A DNA stretch of 64,000 nt from Planctomycetota bacterium (GTDB lineage Bacteria > Planctomycetota > PUPC01 > JACPCR01). Of the stretch, positions 26,308 to 35,196 are shown piece after piece. The notes under the pieces were generated by a model that did not search any database, was not told where the DNA came from, and was given only the letters and a program-made list of their open reading frames with translations. Every line of letters begins with the position of its first letter. The stretch's first letter is position 1. The stretch is from contig JACPCR010000058.1 in NCBI GenBank assembly GCA_016179685.1, positions 41,167 through 105,166 of the forward strand, read 5' to 3'. A program made the translations under genes and the position numbers.

Positions 26308-27102
26308 CTATGTCGCAGGCCCATCGGAGACGCACCATCCGCCATCGACGGAGAGGACCTGACCGGTGACGAAGCGGGAGTCATCGGAGAGGAAGTAGAC
26401 GACGGCCCCATCGGCGTCGGGCGGCTGTCCGATGCGCCCTCCGTCCAGAGGCTGCTTGACGTGGATGAAATCGAGGATTTCCTGGTTGCTGGCGGCGCGC
26501 TGGGCCATCGGTGTTTCGAAGAGGGCTGGGGCGAGCACGTTGAAGCGGACGCTCTGCGGCGCGTAATAGGCCGCCGCGGAGCGAGTGAAGCCGACGATAG
26601 CGGCTTTGGCCGCGGCATAGGCATGGGTGGCAAAGTGGCGGGGCGAAGGCGAAAAACCCAGGACCGAACCCATGTTGAGGACGCTGCCGCCGCTGCCCTG
26701 CCGGAGAAACTGACGGACCGCAGCCCGGTTCGAGTAGAAGAGGGATGTGAGATTGAGCCTGAGGGTATAGTCCCAGCCCTCGTCGCTGATCTCATGCAGG
26801 GGGCCATCGCCCCTCGTGCGGCCGCTGCCGCCGGCGACGTGATAAAGGCCGTGGAAGCCGCCGAGCTGGGTTACTGCCATCTCGATGGCCGCGTCGGCGG
26901 TGTCGGGCTCAGAGGCGTCCGCGGCCAGGGCGCGGGCAGCCTCGCCCAACTGCTCCGCCGCGGCGCGGGCATTAGCCGCGTTGCGGCCGACAGCGACCAC
27001 CCGCGCGCCGGACCGAACGCATGCGGCGGCCCCGGAAAGACCAAGCCCCGTGGTGCCTCCGATAACGACAATGACACGGCCGTCAAGGGAATGGGGATTC
27101 AT
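26308..27102 (-). CDS. Short-chain dehydrogenase/reductase
   Basis: A 264-residue classical SDR with cofactor motif GGTTGLGLSGAA, the active-site Ser in NMGSVLG, YAAAK as YxxxK, and the C-terminal SVDGGW. The substrate is unknown. The start at 27102 (MNPHSLDGRVIVV) fits family length, although the ribosome site is weak. A 100-base gap separates it from the SIS gene downstream, so it may be part of the same transcript. Confidence 0.85.
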   Translation of the reverse strand: MNPHSLDGRVIVVIGGTTGLGLSGAAACVRSGARVVAVGRNAANARAAAEQLGEAARALAADASEPDTADAAIEMAVTQLGGFHGLYHVAGGSGRTRGDGPLHEISDEGWDYTLRLNLTSLFYSNRAAVRQFLRQGSGGSVLNMGSVLGFSPSPRHFATHAYAAAKAAIVGFTRSAAAYYAPQSVRFNVLAPALFETPMAQRAASNQEILDFIHVKQPLDGGRIGQPPDADGAVVYFLSDDSRFVTGQVLSVDGGWCVSDGPAT

Positions 27103-27334
27103 GAGAGGGATTGAATCGGGATGACCTCGTTGAGCCGGTCCAATTCTGGGGTAACCATCTGGCCTCTGAGACTGGATGATGCAGGGGAACAGAATTATCC
27201 ATGTTCGGAACGAGGCTTCAAACCGCCGCACTCCTTACTCCCAGCGACGATGACTGGGTTGAAAGCCCCACGTAGATGTGATAACTTCCTCAGAAAAGAG
27301 GAGAACATCTGCAGCGATCGGCGAGCCGTAACGG

Positions 27335-27751
27335 ATGACACGATACGAGTTGGTGGACCACACGGCGGACATCGGGGTAGTCGTCCAATCGTCTTCGCTG
27401 ACCGGGCTGTTCGAGAACGCCGCCTATGCGCTCTTTGACCTGCAAGTGAACCTCGACGGGGTTGATGGGGTAGAGCTTCGACAGATTGATGTGGAGGCCG
27501 ACGACTTGGAGCAGGCGCTGGTGGCCTGGCTTCAGCGCCTCCTGGTGATTCTGGACCTGGAGAACCTGGTTTTCAGCCGTTTCGAAGTCGCCGAGGCGTG
27601 CGCACACGGGGTCCGGGGCCGGGCGTGGGGCGAAAAATTGGACGTGCGCCGGCATGAGCTGAGGGGTCAGATCAAGGCGGTCACCTACCATGAGCTGGAA
27701 GTCAAGAAAACAGAGAAGGGATGGAGAGCCCAGATCGTCTTCGACGTCTGA
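27335..27751 (+). CDS. Archease, RtcB activator
   Basis: The 138-residue protein opens with YELVDHTADIGVVV, the archease signature with its metal-binding Asp/His, and ends with HELEVKKTEKGWRAQIVFDV. Archease speeds guanylylation of RtcB and allows multiple-turnover RNA ligation. The rtcB gene follows immediately, overlapping or adjoining, which supports the call. Confidence 0.93.
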   Translation: MTRYELVDHTADIGVVVQSSSLTGLFENAAYALFDLQVNLDGVDGVELRQIDVEADDLEQALVAWLQRLLVILDLENLVFSRFEVAEACAHGVRGRAWGEKLDVRRHELRGQIKAVTYHELEVKKTEKGWRAQIVFDV

Positions 27752-29219
27752 GGACCTTCGGGTTTCGTCCCCCGAAGTCCATCTGCGACGCATAGCTCCC
27801 TACCTGTGGGAAATTCCTCCTTCGGGCGGGATGCGGGTCCCGGGCCGGATTTACGCGAGCGACGTTCTCATGGAGGCGATCCAGAAGGACAAGTGCACGG
27901 CACAGGTGGCCAACGTGGCGTTTCTTCCCGGCATCGTCAACTATTCACTGGCGATGCCGGACATCCATTGGGGATACGGATTCCCGATCGGAGGGGTGGC
28001 GGCGACGGACCCCGAGGACGGCGGGGTCATCTCGCCGGGCGGTGTCGGTTACGACATCAACTGTGGCGTGCGCGTCGCCCGCACGAACTTGCAGTTCCCG
28101 GAGATTCGGGACCGGATGGAGGAGCTGGTCCGCGCGCTCTTCGACGTGGTGCCGACGGGCACGGGGGCCGGGAGCGGGCTGGGGGAGGGGGTCTCCCTGG
28201 AGGAAGAGCGGGCTCTGGTGACGGCAGGGGCAGCGTGGGCGGTGGAGCGCGGCTGGGGCGTGCCGGAGGACGTGGAATTTTGCGAGGAGAGGGGCCGGCT
28301 GGCGGGTGCGGACCCGGACGCGGTGAGCTCGACCGCGCTCCAGCGGGGTGCGAAGCAGGTGGGCAGCCTCGGGTCAGGGAATCATTTCCTGGAAATCGAC
28401 GTCGTGGATGTCGTGTATGACCGCGAGGCGGCGGAGGTCTTCGGCGTCCGCGAAGGATCCGTCGTCGTTCAGGTCCACTGCGGGTCCCGCGGGTTTGGCT
28501 ACCAGATTTGTGACGACTATCTCGGGGTCATGCAGCGGTCGGCAAAGCAGTACGGCATCCGACTGCCGGACCGGCAACTCTGCTGCGTGCCCGTGAAGTC
28601 GCCGGAGGGAGCGAGGTATCTGGCGGCCATGGCCTGTGCGGCGAATTATGCGTGGGTGAATCGACAGGTGATCCTGCACAACGCGCGGCAGGCCTTTTTG
28701 AAGACCCTCGGGATACCGGCGTCGGACCTGGGTTGGAGGCTCATCTATGACGTCTGCCATAACATCGCCAAATTCGAGCCGCACGAGGTTCAGGGCGGGA
28801 TTCGCCGGCTCTGCGTGCACCGGAAAGGCGCGACCCGCGCCTTCCCGAGGAATCACCCGGAGATTCCGGAGGCTTATCGGTCCATCGGCCAGCCGGTAAT
28901 GGTGCCGGGGGACATGGGGACGCAATCCTTCATCTGCTGCGGGGAGGAAGGCTCGATGCGGCACACGTTCGGCAGCTCGTGCCATGGGGCCGGTCGGGTG
29001 CTGAGCCGGACGGAGGCCACGCGGCGCGGCCGGGGTCGGTCCATCGAGAAGGAACTGGCGAGCCGGGGCATCGCGGTGCGGGCCAAGGCGCACTCCACGC
29101 TCGCCGAGGAGATGTCCGAGGCCTACAAGAACGTGGAAGCCGTGGTGGACGTCGTGCAGCTTGCCGGCATTGCCCGAAAGGTGGTCCGCCTGCGCCCCGT
29201 CGGCGTCGTGAAGGGATAG
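27690..29219 (+). CDS. rtcB: RtcB RNA ligase
   Basis: RtcB joins 2',3'-cyclic phosphate or 3'-phosphate RNA ends to 5'-OH ends using GTP and Mn2+. Visible motifs are DINCGVRVART with its metal-binding Cys, LGSGNHFLEID, QVHCGSRGFGYQ, and SSCHGAGRVLSR, whose His432 matches the guanylylated His. The only in-frame ATG before the conserved region is 27690, giving 509 residues and a 62-base overlap with archease. Known RtcB proteins start nearer codon 25-30 (the HLRRIAPYLWEIP region), where no ATG, GTG or TTG exists, so either the protein is extended or it starts at a rare codon. Confidence 0.93.
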   Translation: MSWKSRKQRRDGEPRSSSTSEDLRVSSPEVHLRRIAPYLWEIPPSGGMRVPGRIYASDVLMEAIQKDKCTAQVANVAFLPGIVNYSLAMPDIHWGYGFPIGGVAATDPEDGGVISPGGVGYDINCGVRVARTNLQFPEIRDRMEELVRALFDVVPTGTGAGSGLGEGVSLEEERALVTAGAAWAVERGWGVPEDVEFCEERGRLAGADPDAVSSTALQRGAKQVGSLGSGNHFLEIDVVDVVYDREAAEVFGVREGSVVVQVHCGSRGFGYQICDDYLGVMQRSAKQYGIRLPDRQLCCVPVKSPEGARYLAAMACAANYAWVNRQVILHNARQAFLKTLGIPASDLGWRLIYDVCHNIAKFEPHEVQGGIRRLCVHRKGATRAFPRNHPEIPEAYRSIGQPVMVPGDMGTQSFICCGEEGSMRHTFGSSCHGAGRVLSRTEATRRGRGRSIEKELASRGIAVRAKAHSTLAEEMSEAYKNVEAVVDVVQLAGIARKVVRLRPVGVVKG

Positions 29220-29222
29220 GCC

Positions 29223-29768
29223 ATGGCCGTCCGAGCCCTCGTTTATTATCCGGATGATCGGTTGAGAAAAGTGGGCCGGAAGGTCCAGCGCGTGGATGAC
29301 GAGGTGCGCCGGCTTCTGAGCGACATGGCGGAGACGATGTATGCCTTCCGTGGTATCGGGCTGGCGGCGCCGCAGGTCGGCGTGAATCGACGCGTCATCG
29401 TGGTTCATGCCGTCCAGGACGAGGAGCGCGGCAGCAGCAGCCTCATCGGCATGGTGAACCCGGAAATCATCGAGAAGAGCCCCGAGCAGGAGATGGCCGA
29501 AGAAGGGTGCATGAGCATTCCCGGAGTGCATGCGGACGTCCTGCGGTCGCAGAGAGTCGTGGTGGAGGGCCTCGACGCGGACGGGAATAGGGTCCGAATC
29601 GAGACGGACGGGCTCGAGGCCCGAGTCTTCCTTCATGAAATCGATCATCTCAACGGCGTTCTCTTCATCGATTACCTGGACAGCCTCACGCGGGACGTGC
29701 TGCTGAAGAAGTACCTCGAGGACACTTCGCGCCAGGTCGAATCCAAGGCTCCGGACCAGGAGGCCTGA
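29223..29768 (+). CDS. def: Peptide deformylase
   Basis: Removes the formyl group from new proteins. The 181-residue enzyme has all three motifs: GIGLAAPQ (44-51), EGCMS (94-98, metal ligand Cys96) and HEIDH (138-142). The usual EGCLS is EGCMS here, a mild change. It begins 3 bases after rtcB and is followed by a glycosyltransferase one base after its stop, so all are probably one transcript. Confidence 0.95.
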   Translation: MAVRALVYYPDDRLRKVGRKVQRVDDEVRRLLSDMAETMYAFRGIGLAAPQVGVNRRVIVVHAVQDEERGSSSLIGMVNPEIIEKSPEQEMAEEGCMSIPGVHADVLRSQRVVVEGLDADGNRVRIETDGLEARVFLHEIDHLNGVLFIDYLDSLTRDVLLKKYLEDTSRQVESKAPDQEA

Positions 29769-29769
29769 G

Positions 29770-30483
29770 ATGGAGGAATTCCTGGTCGGGATTCCGGTGT
29801 TCAATGAAGTCGCACACGTGGAGGCCGTTCTCTTCGATGTGCTGTTCTGTTCTCGAAATCTGGCCGTGGTGGATGATGGTTCGACGGACGGAACCTCAGA
29901 AATCCTGGACCAGTTAGCGCAAACAGGCTGCATTCGGCACTTGCTTCGTCACGAGGTGAACCAGGGATACGGCCGGTCTCTTGCGGACCTCCTGGCGCTG
30001 GCTCGTCGCGAGGGATACGACTGCCTGGTCACGCTGGATGCGGACGAGCAGCATTACCCTGGCGAGATTCCCGGCTTCGTGCTGAAGTCTCTCGAGGGCT
30101 GGGACATCGTGTCCGGCACCCGCTATGCTCTGGAGGCGGGGGACGGGGGTGACCCGGCACCGCCTGACCGGCTGCGCATCAACCGTCAGATCACGGCGCG
30201 AGTCAACGCGCTGACGGGCTATGGATTGACCGATGCCTTCTGCGGCTTCAAGGCCTACGGCCGGCGGGCTCTCGAGGTTTTGAGGCCCCAGGAGCCGGGC
30301 TACGGAATGCCTCTGGAGTTGTGGATTCAGGCGGCGAGGGCGGGATTGAGGGTCCAGGAGCTACCCGTCCGGCGGATTTACCAGGACACCAGACGGAGCT
30401 TTGGAGGGCGGCTGGATGACCCGGTACGCCGCCTCGAGTATTATGAAAGTGTACTGAGCCGGGCGCTGCAGTCCGACGACTAA
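29770..30483 (+). CDS. Family 2 glycosyltransferase (dolichyl/polyprenyl-phosphate sugar synthase-like)
   Basis: The 237-residue protein has a GT-A fold with GIPVFNE, VVDDGSTDGT and the DxD-type TLDADEQHYP, ordered as in polyprenyl-phosphate mannosyl/glucosyltransferases. It has no C-terminal membrane helices, so it would act as a soluble or peripheral enzyme. The acceptor is unknown. Gene spacing to def is a single base. A strong hairpin directly follows the stop. Confidence 0.83.
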   Translation: MEEFLVGIPVFNEVAHVEAVLFDVLFCSRNLAVVDDGSTDGTSEILDQLAQTGCIRHLLRHEVNQGYGRSLADLLALARREGYDCLVTLDADEQHYPGEIPGFVLKSLEGWDIVSGTRYALEAGDGGDPAPPDRLRINRQITARVNALTGYGLTDAFCGFKAYGRRALEVLRPQEPGYGMPLELWIQAARAGLRVQELPVRRIYQDTRRSFGGRLDDPVRRLEYYESVLSRALQSDD

Positions 30484-30484
30484 T

Positions 30485-30519
30485 CCGGATTTCTCATCCT
30501 GGCGGGATGAGAAATCCGG
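30485..30519. repeat. 15-bp hairpin directly after the glycosyltransferase stop
   Basis: Arms 30485-30499 and 30505-30519 (CCGGATTTCTCATCC and its complement) pair perfectly with a 5-base loop. It could end or slow the archease-rtcB-def-GT transcript, although a T-run is missing. Confidence 0.75.
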
Positions 30520-30548
30520 GCTAAATCGGATCGGGAAAAGTGCCGCAT

Positions 30549-30580
30549 CATAACGGAAGTGCTGGGACCCATCCGTTATG
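30549..30580. repeat. 9-bp inverted repeat upstream of nrnA
   Basis: CATAACGGA at 30549-30557 pairs with TCCGTTATG at 30572-30580. It lies 38 bases before the preferred nrnA start and could be an operator or a leader hairpin; nothing decides between these. Confidence 0.5.
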
Positions 30581-30617
30581 GAAGAGGGCCGGAGTTTTCT
30601 TCTGGGGCAGGCTAGGG

Positions 30618-31649
30618 ATGTCAGGGACTCGGCAATTTCGGGCAGGCAAGGCCGTTGCGGGCGGCGGCAACGTCTGGAGCGCCGCGGTACGGCTCATTCG
30701 TGAATCGCATCGGCCGATTCTGACCACCCACGTTCAGCCGGACGGAGACGCTCTAGGCGCCGAGGTAGGGATGGCTGAACTTCTTCGGGGCATGGGCCTG
30801 CGGCCCTGCATCCTCAACAGCGATCCCACTCCTCGCATCTATGAGTTCCTGTGCCGGAGAGGGGAGCCGCGGCGCTACTCGCCGGATGCGGATCGGCGGC
30901 GGCTTCAGGAGGCCGACTTGGTGGTCCTGCTGGACGCGAATTACTGGGATCGGGCCGGTGCAGCGGGTGAAGCTCTGTCTCGGCTGTCGGTTCCATCCCT
31001 GGGGTTGGATCATCATGTGCCGCGCGGTCGCTTCGCTACGGTGCAAATCGCGGAACCTTCGGCCAGTTCCACCTCCGAGCTGGTCTATGAGCTGGCGCTG
31101 CATCTGGAGTCACACCAGTCGCGGCGCTTTCGAGAGGCCATTTATGCCGGGATACTGTATGACACCGGCAACTTCCGGTTCAGCAACACCGGCCCCCGCG
31201 CCCACGAGATCGTCGCCGCACTCCTCAAGGATGGAGTTTCGGCCCCTCGGATGTACGAACGCCTCTTCGAGAGCGGAACGTTGGCACGCATGCAGCTCTT
31301 CGGACTCGCCCTCCAAACGCTGCGCGCCGAGTGCCAGGGCCGGCTCGCTTGGTTCACGATTTCCCGGGAGATGTTCGACCGAACCGGGGCGCTGCCGGAG
31401 GATGTGGACGGATTCGTGGATTGGGTTCGTTCCATCCGCGACGCGCAGCTTATTCTGATGTTCCGGGACCACGAGGGAGGGCGCGTTAAGGGCAGTTTCC
31501 GCTCGAAAACGGCGGCGTTCGACGTGAACCGGCTGGCGCATCGATTTGGCGGGGGCGGTCACCAGCGCGCCGCGGGCGCGACGATGCCGGGCCCGCTCGA
31601 AGACGCGGCGGCCAGGGTCGTACGCGAGGCCAGGAAACTCATTCGTTGA
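30618..31649 (+). CDS. nrnA: NrnA-like DHH/DHHA1 phosphoesterase (nanoRNase/pAp phosphatase)
   Basis: Degrades RNA oligonucleotides of a few bases and/or pAp. The protein has the DHH motifs TTHVQPDGDALG, VLLDANYWDR, LDHHVP and the Mn-binding CILNSD region, then the substrate motif GGGGHQRAAGA of DHHA1. An ATG at 30540 would add 26 residues unlike the family; 30618 gives 343 residues, close to typical NrnA. The last bases overlap the convergent epimerase gene by 11 bp. Grouping with RtcB and archease places two RNA-end enzymes together. Confidence 0.85.
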   Translation: MSGTRQFRAGKAVAGGGNVWSAAVRLIRESHRPILTTHVQPDGDALGAEVGMAELLRGMGLRPCILNSDPTPRIYEFLCRRGEPRRYSPDADRRRLQEADLVVLLDANYWDRAGAAGEALSRLSVPSLGLDHHVPRGRFATVQIAEPSASSTSELVYELALHLESHQSRRFREAIYAGILYDTGNFRFSNTGPRAHEIVAALLKDGVSAPRMYERLFESGTLARMQLFGLALQTLRAECQGRLAWFTISREMFDRTGALPEDVDGFVDWVRSIRDAQLILMFRDHEGGRVKGSFRSKTAAFDVNRLAHRFGGGGHQRAAGATMPGPLEDAAARVVREARKLIR

Positions 31650-32634
31650 GGTCGCTCTGGTCGAGCCGGCCATCCCGGTGCAAGGCGTGGAACAGGTCGA
31701 TAGTTTGGCGGATGCCCTCGCGGAGGGGAGTCTTGACGATGCCGGGAATTTCCTGGCGCAGCTCAGCATCATCGAGCTTGGCGACAATCTGGAGCTCCAC
31801 GTCCTTGTAGGAGAGCGTGCCTCGGGCGGAAGGGACGAGTTCTTCGATGATGCGGAGAATTTCGGGCACCTCCACCCAGTCGGCCTGGATGTTGTAGGAC
31901 TTGGCGCCCCGGAAACGGTCCTGGCGGGCGAGTTGGATGAATGCCCGGGCGATATCGCCGACGTACTGCATGTCCGTGACTCGGCCGAAGCCGACGCAGT
32001 AAGGCCGGCCCACGACGGCCGCTTTCATGGCCTTGGTGGGGCCCGACGTGAGGCCGAAGTCGCGCCCGGGGCCGTAAACCGTCCAGGGCCGCAATCCGAG
32101 CCGCGGAATCCCGTCCGACTCCGAAAAGCCTATCGCATCGATCTCATTCTGCTTCTTGGTCTCGCCGTAAACGGTCTGCGGCCATTGCGGCGCATCGTTC
32201 GGCACGACCGGGTCCTGCCCGTACAAGGGCTGATACATCTCCTTGGGTCCGAATACCGCCCCGGAACTGGCGAAGGCGATGGCCGCGACGTGGCCGCGGT
32301 GCCGGCGGGCCGCCTCGAAGACGCTGCACGTGCCCCCGACGTTCACACGGCGGCCCAGGTCAGGATTCGCCTTGCAGGCCGGCACTTGCAGTGCCGCTAG
32401 ATGTATGATGCGCGTGATGTCCCGATCCTCGATCAGTGCGCTCAACCTGGCCTCGTCCGTGATATCGCCTTCGACGAACTGGATGGCCCCAAGCTGATCC
32501 GGGCTCATGATCTGTTCCATCCGGCGGGTGTTCTTCGTCAGGTCGAAGGCGACGACGGTTTCTCCCGCTTCGAGGAGCTGCTGGATCACCCAGGAGCCGA
32601 TGCAGCCGCACGCGCCGGTCACGAGATAACTCAT
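31639..32634 (-). CDS. NAD-dependent epimerase/dehydratase (extended SDR)
   Basis: A 331-residue extended SDR with TGACGCIGSWV at the N-terminus, the active-site AFASSGAVFG and YGETKK (YxxxK). It resembles sugar-nucleotide epimerases and dehydratases such as GalE- or WcaG-type enzymes. The substrate is unknown. GAGGG is placed about 9 bases before the ATG at 32634 and supports this start. It is transcribed towards nrnA. Confidence 0.83.
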   Translation of the reverse strand: MSYLVTGACGCIGSWVIQQLLEAGETVVAFDLTKNTRRMEQIMSPDQLGAIQFVEGDITDEARLSALIEDRDITRIIHLAALQVPACKANPDLGRRVNVGGTCSVFEAARRHRGHVAAIAFASSGAVFGPKEMYQPLYGQDPVVPNDAPQWPQTVYGETKKQNEIDAIGFSESDGIPRLGLRPWTVYGPGRDFGLTSGPTKAMKAAVVGRPYCVGFGRVTDMQYVGDIARAFIQLARQDRFRGAKSYNIQADWVEVPEILRIIEELVPSARGTLSYKDVELQIVAKLDDAELRQEIPGIVKTPLREGIRQTIDLFHALHRDGRLDQSDLNE

Positions 32635-33036
32635 TTCCAACCCTCGAGTCTTGCTTAATGAAACCCTTTGGAAGGCCGGTCGCAAAGCAGCAAAGGGCAC
32701 AAGGATCCTGGAAATACGAGCTGTGAATTTAGGCCATGGCCCGAGGGGAGTCAAGTTCCGTTCTCGGATGAAAGCGTCCCGCAAAATGCTCCTGGCGGCG
32801 TAGCGTTGGCGGTGAAGGGGCTGGACGACGGGCGGGGCCGGGGGGTCAAGGATGACGCTGGTGTTGACATTCCTACGGAGCGAATTTTCCGAAGCTTGTG
32901 CACTCGCTTCGCTGCGACGTAACTCCTTAGCGAAAACTTCTATCGTCCCTACGGGACTCTTGTGGTTGATGCGCTTTCCCTTCCCAGGGCTGCGTTCGCC
33001 TTCGCGGGGCTTCGGCGAACTTGTGCCCTGGGCTGC

Positions 33037-33077
33037 TATGTAAGGTGGCAATGGCCTTGCCGTTGCCACCTTACATA
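33037..33077. repeat. 15-bp perfect hairpin
   Basis: TATGTAAGGTGGCAA at 33037-33051 pairs with 33063-33077 around an 11-base loop. It directly follows the GCCCTGGGCTGC block and may be part of one larger repeat unit. Confidence 0.75.
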
Positions 33078-33182
33078 ACCCGTTGTATTTAAATGGTCTA
33101 CGTTTAGCATACGTAACTATTTTCGCACGTCCCTACGGGACTCACAGAAACAGGCCTCTGGTGACGATCACTCAGCAGTTAC

Positions 33183-33271
33183 GCACGGAGAAAACCAGCG
33201 AGAGTATTCATCAGAATCCCTCCGTGTCCTCCGTGGTTCACCTTGGGTTTGCATTCTCGCTATGATGAAAG
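33183..33271 (+). repeat. ~90-bp interspersed repeat, copy A
   Basis: The sequence from GCACGGAGAAAACCAGC through CCTCCGTGTCCTCCGTGG to CTATGATGAAAG matches, with scattered substitutions, the reverse complement of 54086-54174. Both copies are intergenic and no open reading frame is shared. Confidence 0.8.
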
Positions 33272-33407
33272 TCCCCGCGCCTGGGTGATTAATGAACAAT
33301 CTCCGTTTGGGGCGTTCCAAGCCTATAACCTATAACCTGGGAGAGGTGACAAAACGGAAGTATTTGCATAGAGGGCTCTTATCCGGTTGTTTCTTAGGAG
33401 CAAAATG

Positions 33408-34391
33408 ATGCCGACACTTATCGTTTTCACGAAGCCACGCCACGTGGAGTTTCGGGATGAACCTGCGCAAAGCCTGGAGGCGGAAAAGGCGAGGGTCCGT
33501 ACCCTCTATTCCGGCATCAGTCACGGAACGGAGATGAACATTTACCGCGGCAAGACCGTGGCCGCGTCCGGCTGGAACAGTTATCCGTTCCGCGCGGGCT
33601 ATTCCGCCGTGGGATCCATCGTGGAGACGGGACCGCGCTTTCAGGGCGGGTCCGTGGGAGACCTCGTCTTCCAGTATGCGCCGCACGGGACCGAATTTGT
33701 GATCTCGTCCGGGCAGCCGGTCTATTACCTTCCACCGGGCCTGGACCCCCAGTGTGGGGTTTTCCTGGCGCTGGCCGGGGTGGCCTACAATGGGGTCCTC
33801 GAGTCCAGGATAGCGCTTGGCGAGACGGCCATCGTTTTCGGCCTGGGTGTAGTCGGTCTCTGCGCCTGTTTCCAGGTCCGGCGTGCTGGCGCCTTCCGTG
33901 TCATCGGCATCGATCCGATCGCTCGGCGGCGTGAGGCCGCGTTGCACTTCGGTGCGGACGTCGTTCTGGACCCTACGGCTGGCGATATCCAGGAACAGGT
34001 TCGGGCATCGAATGAGGGTCAGTGGGCGGACGTCATCCTGGAGACGAGCGGCTCCATCCGCGCCCTCAATGACGCCATCCGCGTGATCAAGAATCAATCG
34101 ACGATCGTCGTGTTGAGCTGGTATTCCTCGGACGCCGCCGGTCTGGACCTGACTTCGGATTTCCATCTCCGTCGGGTCCACCTTCGCGTGGCCCAGTCCA
34201 GCAGCATTCCTCTGGACCTGTCGTCGCGATGGACGCACGACAGAAAGGTCCGGAGCGCCCTCAGGCTCATGCCGCAGATGCCTCTGGCCTCGCTGATCAC
34301 CCACGTCTTCCCGTTCCGCGACGCGGCCCACGCCTACGAGCTGGTCGATCGCCGCCCGAACGAATGCATCCAGGTGCTGCTACGCTACTGA
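33408..34391 (+). CDS. Medium-chain dehydrogenase/reductase (zinc-type alcohol dehydrogenase-like)
   Basis: The 327-residue MDR protein has a GroES-like N-terminus (TLYSGISHGTEMNIYRG), a Rossmann motif VFGLGVVGLCAC and a C-terminal LASLITHVFPFRDAAHAYEL. The usual Cys/His zinc ligands of alcohol dehydrogenases are not evident at the catalytic site, so this is probably a zinc-free or reductase-type member. AGGAG at 33396-33400 favours ATG 33408 over the adjacent 33405. The substrate is unknown, and no co-directional partner is close. Confidence 0.8.
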   Translation: MPTLIVFTKPRHVEFRDEPAQSLEAEKARVRTLYSGISHGTEMNIYRGKTVAASGWNSYPFRAGYSAVGSIVETGPRFQGGSVGDLVFQYAPHGTEFVISSGQPVYYLPPGLDPQCGVFLALAGVAYNGVLESRIALGETAIVFGLGVVGLCACFQVRRAGAFRVIGIDPIARRREAALHFGADVVLDPTAGDIQEQVRASNEGQWADVILETSGSIRALNDAIRVIKNQSTIVVLSWYSSDAAGLDLTSDFHLRRVHLRVAQSSSIPLDLSSRWTHDRKVRSALRLMPQMPLASLITHVFPFRDAAHAYELVDRRPNECIQVLLRY

Positions 34392-34426
34392 CCCGAAGGG
34401 ATTTCAGTCGGCGCACCTCACATACT

Positions 34427-34674
34427 CTACGGGTCCGGGCGCCCCGGGTCCCGCGCGACCCTATACCGTCTGCTATTCGAAAGACCGTCTTCGGCCTTTG
34501 CGCGCAGCAGGACTCCCAGGGTGCCAGTCACAGGCAATTGGAATACCCCGCCAGCTCGGCTGCTTGCCCGCAGGACAATCGGCCGACCTCAAACAACTTC
34601 ATGGCCAGATAGAGCTTGGCCTCGTCTCTTGTAACCGATGGAGGAATGGGGATGGCTAACCTTGGGTCAGACAT
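34427..34674 (-). pseudogene. Collapsed UPF0175 antitoxin / DUF3368 PIN toxin pair
   Basis: From ATG 34674 a 48-residue frame reads ...TRDEAKLYLAMKLFEVGRL then SCGQAAELAGYS and stops at 34528. That is the N-terminal half of a UPF0175 antitoxin (normally about 80 residues). At the break, another frame carries VTGTLGVLLRAKAEDGL, the C-terminal signature of DUF3368 PIN-like toxins, which are encoded just after UPF0175 genes. An internal deletion that removed the antitoxin end and most of the toxin explains both halves. Confidence 0.65.
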
Positions 34675-34944
34675 CTTTGTTCTCCGCCTTCTGCCAGGAG
34701 GCGCCATGCCTTTCCACTATGCCGATGAATTATAAAGGACGATTTATCCCCTGCTATGCGCAAACGCGTAGGATCAACACTCCACTCACGACGGAGGGAG
34801 GAGGGTGCATGGAATCCTGACGTCCAGTAACCCCGATGTTCCCCGACCAACAATCCAAAGGGAAGGGAGCCTGGAAAGTGGAGGGGAAGATGTTGGAACT
34901 TGTTCGTTAACACATTAAATAGTTATAGAAAACGGCCGAACGAT

Positions 34945-35070
34945 TTACCCGAACGTATTGAGAAGTTGCTCGCCGTGCATCTTGAGGACCACGATGGCCG
35001 TGGCCCCCTCGAACGGTGGCTTCCCGCACACCATCTGGTACAGGGTCTCCCCGAAGGAACAAAATGCCGC
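34945..35070 (-). pseudogene. Fragment of a Ser/Thr protein kinase domain
   Basis: The minus strand encodes FCSFGETLYQMVCGKPPFEG then ATAIVVLKMHGEQ before a stop at 34945. This matches the C-lobe segment of Hanks-type kinases (SFGxTLYxMxxGxPPFEG). No N-lobe, HRD or DFG motif is present nearby, so this is a gene scrap. Confidence 0.7.
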
Positions 35071-35196
35071 TTCGTATCTCGATTTCCCGATGGCCTTGCG
35101 CCTTCGTCGGTGCGGTAGTGACGGCCTTCATGGTCAGCCGTAACCGTCCACGACGCTATGACGCAGGCATGCAGAATCGCGATGACCAGAAAAGGC

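Larger units (their letters stand above)
32635..33404. other. 770-base non-coding region with several palindromes
   Basis: No gene is recognised. It contains paired CCCAGGGCTGCG and GCCCTGGGCTGC blocks at about 32984 and 33025, two copies of GTCCCTACGGGAC (32943 and 33128), a perfect 15-bp hairpin, a 90-bp interspersed repeat and a short direct repeat CCTATAACCTATAACCT near 33325. The DNA looks like a landing place for short non-coding repeats. Confidence 0.6.
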
